Below, one piece after another: positions 29,426 to 31,607 of a DNA stretch of 31,607 nucleotides. The stretch is from positions 1-31,607 of the forward strand of contig JAEWTW010000001.1 in assembly GCA_023397655.1 (NCBI GenBank), written 5' to 3'. Origin of the DNA: Bacillota bacterium. Lineage in GTDB: Bacteria; Bacillota; Clostridia; Christensenellales; SZUA-584. Below the pieces are notes generated by a model, which was not told the origin of the DNA, did no database searches, and saw only the letters and a program-made list of their open reading frames with translations. Position 1 is the stretch's first letter; each line of letters opens with the position of its first letter. The position numbers were made by a program, and so were the translations under genes.

Positions 29426-30784
29426 TTGATTACCAAGTATGAAGTCCTTGATACCATTAAAATGATTGATACCGAAAACCTCGATGTACGTACCATTACA
29501 ATGGGCATATCTTTGCGGGACTGTGTCTCGCCGGATGCCGCCGTATGCTGCAGCAACATCAAGAAGAAGATATATACGCTGGCCAAAAACCTTGTGGCCG
29601 TGGGCGACGATATCGCGCGTGAATTCGGCGTACCCATCGTTAACAAGCGTATCTCTGTCTCCCCCATCGCCGAAATCGCGGCCCCCAGCGGCCTTTCTGA
29701 CTATACCGTGTTCGCACAGGCGCTGGATGAAGTCGCCGCGGATATTGGTGTCAACTTTATCGGCGGCTTCGGTGCGCTGGTACACAAGGGCGAAACCAAA
29801 AGCGATACCGTACTGATTGAATCCCTGCCTGCCGCACTCGCCGCCACACAGCGTGTCTGTGCGTTCGTCAACGTCGCCAGCACGCGCACCGGCATTAACA
29901 TGGATGCCGTTGCCAAGATGGGTCACGTTCTGAAGCAGGCTGCTGCCCTCACAAAAGACCAGGGGGCTATAGGGTGCGCCAAGCTGGTCGTATTTGCCAA
30001 CGCCATTGAGGACAACCCGTTCATGGCGGGGGCATTCTGCGGCGCCGGCGAACCCGAGTGTGCTATCAACGTAGGCGTCTCCGGCCCCGGCGTCGTCAAA
30101 GCCGCACTGGAACAGGTACGAGGAGCAAGCTTTGACGTCGTCGCTGAAACCATTAAAAAGACGGCATTTCAGGTCACGCGCGTGGGTCAGCTGGTTGCCA
30201 AGGAAGCGTCCGAACGCTTGGGTGTACCCTTTGGCATCGTGGATCTCTCCCTTGCACCCACACCTGCCATCGGCGACAGCGTTGCGCGCATCCTTGAGGA
30301 GATCGGCGTAGACATCTGCGGCCTTCACGGCACCACCGCCGCACTGGCGCTGCTCAATGACGCGGTCAAAAAGGGAGGTGTGATGGCCTCCTCCCATGTC
30401 GGCGGCCTGTCGGGTGCGTTCATACCGGTCAGCGAAGATGAAGGTATGATCGCTGCGGTGCAACAAGGCGCGCTGTCACTTGACAAGCTGGAAGCGATGA
30501 CGTGCGTTTGCTCCGTCGGCCTTGATATGGTAGGCGTTCCGGGAGACACACCGGCCTCGGTGCTGTCCGCCATCATTGCAGACGAAGCCGCCGTAGGCGT
30601 CATCAACAGCAAAACGACAGGTGTGCGCATCATACCTGTACCGGACGCCAAAGTGGGTGAAACAGTAGAATACGGCGGCCTCCTGGGTCGCGTTGTGGTG
30701 ATGGATGCAGGCCAGAGCGGTGCCGAACGGCTCATCGCCAGAGGTGGACGCATCCCTGCACCGCTTCAGGGCATCCGGAACTAG
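29426..30784 (+). CDS. PFL family protein (DUF711/UPF0210)
   Basis: 452 residues, start TTG at 29426, eight bases after AAGGAGAAG. The sequence runs MISLRD-like (ITMGISLRDCVSPD), VNKRISVSPIAEIAAP, FIGGFGALVHKG, INVGVSGPGVVKAALEQVRG, GIVDLSLAPTPAIGDSVARI and CSVGLDMVGVPGDTPA, which matches the DUF711 family of about 450 residues. The fold is related to pyruvate formate-lyase, but the glycyl-radical region is absent. The biochemical role is unknown. In many Firmicutes an ACT-domain gene (UPF0237) lies directly upstream; here that place holds a lipoprotein gene. Confidence 0.92.
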   Translation: MITKYEVLDTIKMIDTENLDVRTITMGISLRDCVSPDAAVCCSNIKKKIYTLAKNLVAVGDDIAREFGVPIVNKRISVSPIAEIAAPSGLSDYTVFAQALDEVAADIGVNFIGGFGALVHKGETKSDTVLIESLPAALAATQRVCAFVNVASTRTGINMDAVAKMGHVLKQAAALTKDQGAIGCAKLVVFANAIEDNPFMAGAFCGAGEPECAINVGVSGPGVVKAALEQVRGASFDVVAETIKKTAFQVTRVGQLVAKEASERLGVPFGIVDLSLAPTPAIGDSVARILEEIGVDICGLHGTTAALALLNDAVKKGGVMASSHVGGLSGAFIPVSEDEGMIAAVQQGALSLDKLEAMTCVCSVGLDMVGVPGDTPASVLSAIIADEAAVGVINSKTTGVRIIPVPDAKVGETVEYGGLLGRVVVMDAGQSGAERLIARGGRIPAPLQGIRN

Positions 30785-30808
30785 TATTACAGTAACATTG
30801 AATCGTTT

Positions 30809-30846
30809 TCAACCACGTCGATTAGCTTCAACGTGGTTGACTTTTC
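30809..30846 (+). terminator. Terminator after the PFL family gene
   Basis: TCAACCACGT and ACGTGGTTGA form a ten-pair stem with a twelve-base loop, followed by CTTTTC. Confidence 0.8.
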
Positions 30847-30944
30847 AAATGTTAACCGTTAAAATAACATGACATATGCGCATGGATTTGAGAAGAACAA
30901 ACCCGCTATATGGTTCGATGCGTAAGGAGTCGAAGCAATACCAA

Positions 30945-30990
30945 GTTTCCGTACCTCATCAGGATAGAGGGCCCGCCTCCTAACCCGCTG
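30945..30990 (+). pseudogene. Degenerate tRNA-Arg(CCU) fragment, copy 1
   Basis: Starts GTTTCCGTACCTCAT and keeps CTCCTAA, the anticodon loop, at the same offset (position 33) as in the intact gene at 31111. The anticodon stem no longer pairs, and the T arm and 3' acceptor strand are missing. It is the most decayed of three tandem copies. Confidence 0.65.
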
Positions 30991-31017
30991 CGATATGAGG
31001 CAAAAATCGAATAATAT

Positions 31018-31084
31018 GTTCCCGTAGCTCAGGCGGATAGAGCGGTCGCCTCCTAAGCGTGAGGGGTTCCGACGCCTGGGATGC
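31018..31084 (+). pseudogene. Degenerate tRNA-Arg(CCU), copy 2
   Basis: The 5' acceptor strand GTTCCCG, the D arm (TAGCTCAG to GATAGAGC) and the CTCCTAA anticodon loop are as in the intact copy. The 3' half is about seven bases shorter, with TTCCGA in place of TTCGA. The 3' acceptor strand reads TGGGATG, two end mismatches, and there is no CCA. It is unlikely to fold as a working tRNA. Confidence 0.7.
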
Positions 31085-31110
31085 ATAAAAACCGAATAAA
31101 CTTTGCATAA

Positions 31111-31187
31111 GTTCCCGTAGCTCAGTAGGATAGAGCGTTCGCCTCCTAAGCGAAAGGCCGCGCGTTCGAGCCGCGCCGGGAACGCCA
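31111..31187 (+). tRNA. tRNA-Arg, anticodon CCU
   Basis: Acceptor GTTCCCG pairs with CGGGAAC, followed by discriminator G and encoded CCA (31185-31187). The D arm is TAGCTCAG...GATAGAGC. The anticodon arm TTCGC-CTCCTAA-GCGAA gives anticodon CCU, which reads the arginine codon AGG. The T arm is GCGCG-TTCGAGC-CGCGC. All stems pair. A terminator follows immediately. The gene is the last and only intact member of a three-copy tandem set and lies next to an integrase, so its 3' half is a probable attachment site. Confidence 0.95.
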
Positions 31188-31224
31188 AAAGCCGTAAAAT
31201 AAAGGGTTTTGCGGCTTTTCTCTT
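31187..31224 (+). terminator. Terminator of the tRNA-Arg gene
   Basis: AAAAGCCG-T-AAAA pairs with TTTT-G-CGGCTTTT, a 13-pair stem with one T-G pair, followed by a pyrimidine-rich tail. It starts at the final A of CCA. Confidence 0.85.
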
Positions 31225-31372
31225 TCTTCAAACTTCATTTCTGTGCAGAGAATGCTCTCTACATCTCCTTGCATAACCGCATGTTTCTTGCTAACAGGAT
31301 TCGAACCGTTTTTGCTCTTCTGCTAATAATTTTTGCAGGTCTGCTAATACGATTTTGCGCCTTTTATACAGC

Positions 31373-31607
31373 TCACTTGATAAGCTCAGCAAGAGCATTA
31401 GCAAGCTCGGGAGATCTCTGCAGCTGCTCGATCAGCGTCTTGATATCCAGCACATTCTCCTGCGGCGGCTTCACGTCACGCAGATCCGGATTGGCATAGA
31501 AAGCGGCTTCAAATTTCTGTGCGTTAAGCTTCCTGTCTTCATCCAGGATATGCGCGTAAACCTTGGTGATCATGTCGATCTCCGCATGGCCTGTATCGCC
31601 CTGTGTT
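31373..31607 (-). CDS. Tyrosine recombinase/integrase, C-terminal part
   Basis: About 77 C-terminal residues; the rest lies right of the window. TQGDTGHAEIDMITKVYAHI is the conserved end of the catalytic domain of phage and integrative-element integrases: the GH box, then the nucleophilic tyrosine in the KVYAH segment. A tail LNAQKFEAAFYANPDL continues to helical residues ending ALAELIK. The gene is transcribed toward the tRNA-Arg, 185 bases away, the usual arrangement at the attachment end of an element integrated at a tRNA 3' end. The stop is TGA at 31373-31375. Confidence 0.9.
   Translation of the reverse strand, partial: TQGDTGHAEIDMITKVYAHILDEDRKLNAQKFEAAFYANPDLRDVKPPQENVLDIKTLIEQLQRSPELANALAELIK

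Noticed and set aside
30859..31231. Overlapping minus-strand open frames with repeated RSI.LSYGN segments
   Set aside because: They are the antisense translation of the three tRNA-Arg copies; the repeat is explained by the tRNA sequence.

Overview
The window looks like chromosome from an anaerobic, spore-forming member of the Bacillota, most likely class Clostridia. The evidence is a full-length Spo0A, a DUF3794-plus-LysM protein of the SipL type, a Veg protein, and two classic origin-proximal Firmicutes clusters: rpsF-ssb-rpsR and yybS-gdpP-rplI-dnaB. By eye the genes are fairly GC-rich. Genus cannot be fixed from the sequence. All but the last few hundred bases read as ordinary core chromosome; the right edge is the border of an integrated element.

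Layout. 1-2,831: 5' end of rpmE, a two-domain protein of unknown function, a Veg homologue converging on it, a non-coding stretch with clustered DnaA-box-like sites, a 54-residue membrane protein, a DtxR-type metalloregulator and a 48-residue cysteine-rich protein. 2,948-6,540: a zinc-dependent phospholipase C family protein, a frameshifted 3-methyladenine glycosylase I (tag), a lone hisC and a tocopherol-cyclase-like protein. 6,857-7,986: rpsR, ssb and rpsF on the minus strand behind a strong promoter and a structured leader. 8,198-11,034: a three-gene plus-strand operon (DUF1638 protein, RACo-type ASKHA ATPase, DUF998-like membrane protein), the most interesting metabolic unit here. 11,125-12,831: a radical SAM protein with a B12-binding-like N-terminus. 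13,141-14,646: the SipL-like coat protein.

14,798-20,882, minus strand: an operon of a MazG-like protein, YybS, the c-di-AMP phosphodiesterase GdpP, ribosomal protein L9 and replicative helicase DnaB, followed by a lipoprotein. 20,987-24,193: spo0A with 0A boxes upstream, a Myb/SANT-like DNA-binding protein and a divergent gene of unknown function. 24,320-30,784: ilvE, uppP, an M20 dipeptidase with a small conserved partner, a DUF378 membrane protein, a tiny (possibly frameshifted) membrane protein, a lipoprotein and a PFL/DUF711 protein. 30,945-31,607: two degenerate tandem copies of a tRNA-Arg(CCU) gene, one intact copy with encoded CCA, and the C-terminus of a tyrosine recombinase pointing at it.

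Main points of interest: the DUF1638/RACo-like operon with a four-cysteine motif where RACo usually has a ferredoxin domain; the tandem tRNA-Arg remnants beside an integrase; two genes whose -10 box lies six bases before the ATG (candidate leaderless mRNAs); a probable ATA start codon; a frameshift in an A-run in tag; clustered DnaA boxes; and two small genes easily missed by automatic annotation. No CRISPR array, rRNA gene, complete insertion sequence or recognised defence system was seen. Interpretations beyond family recognition are inference.
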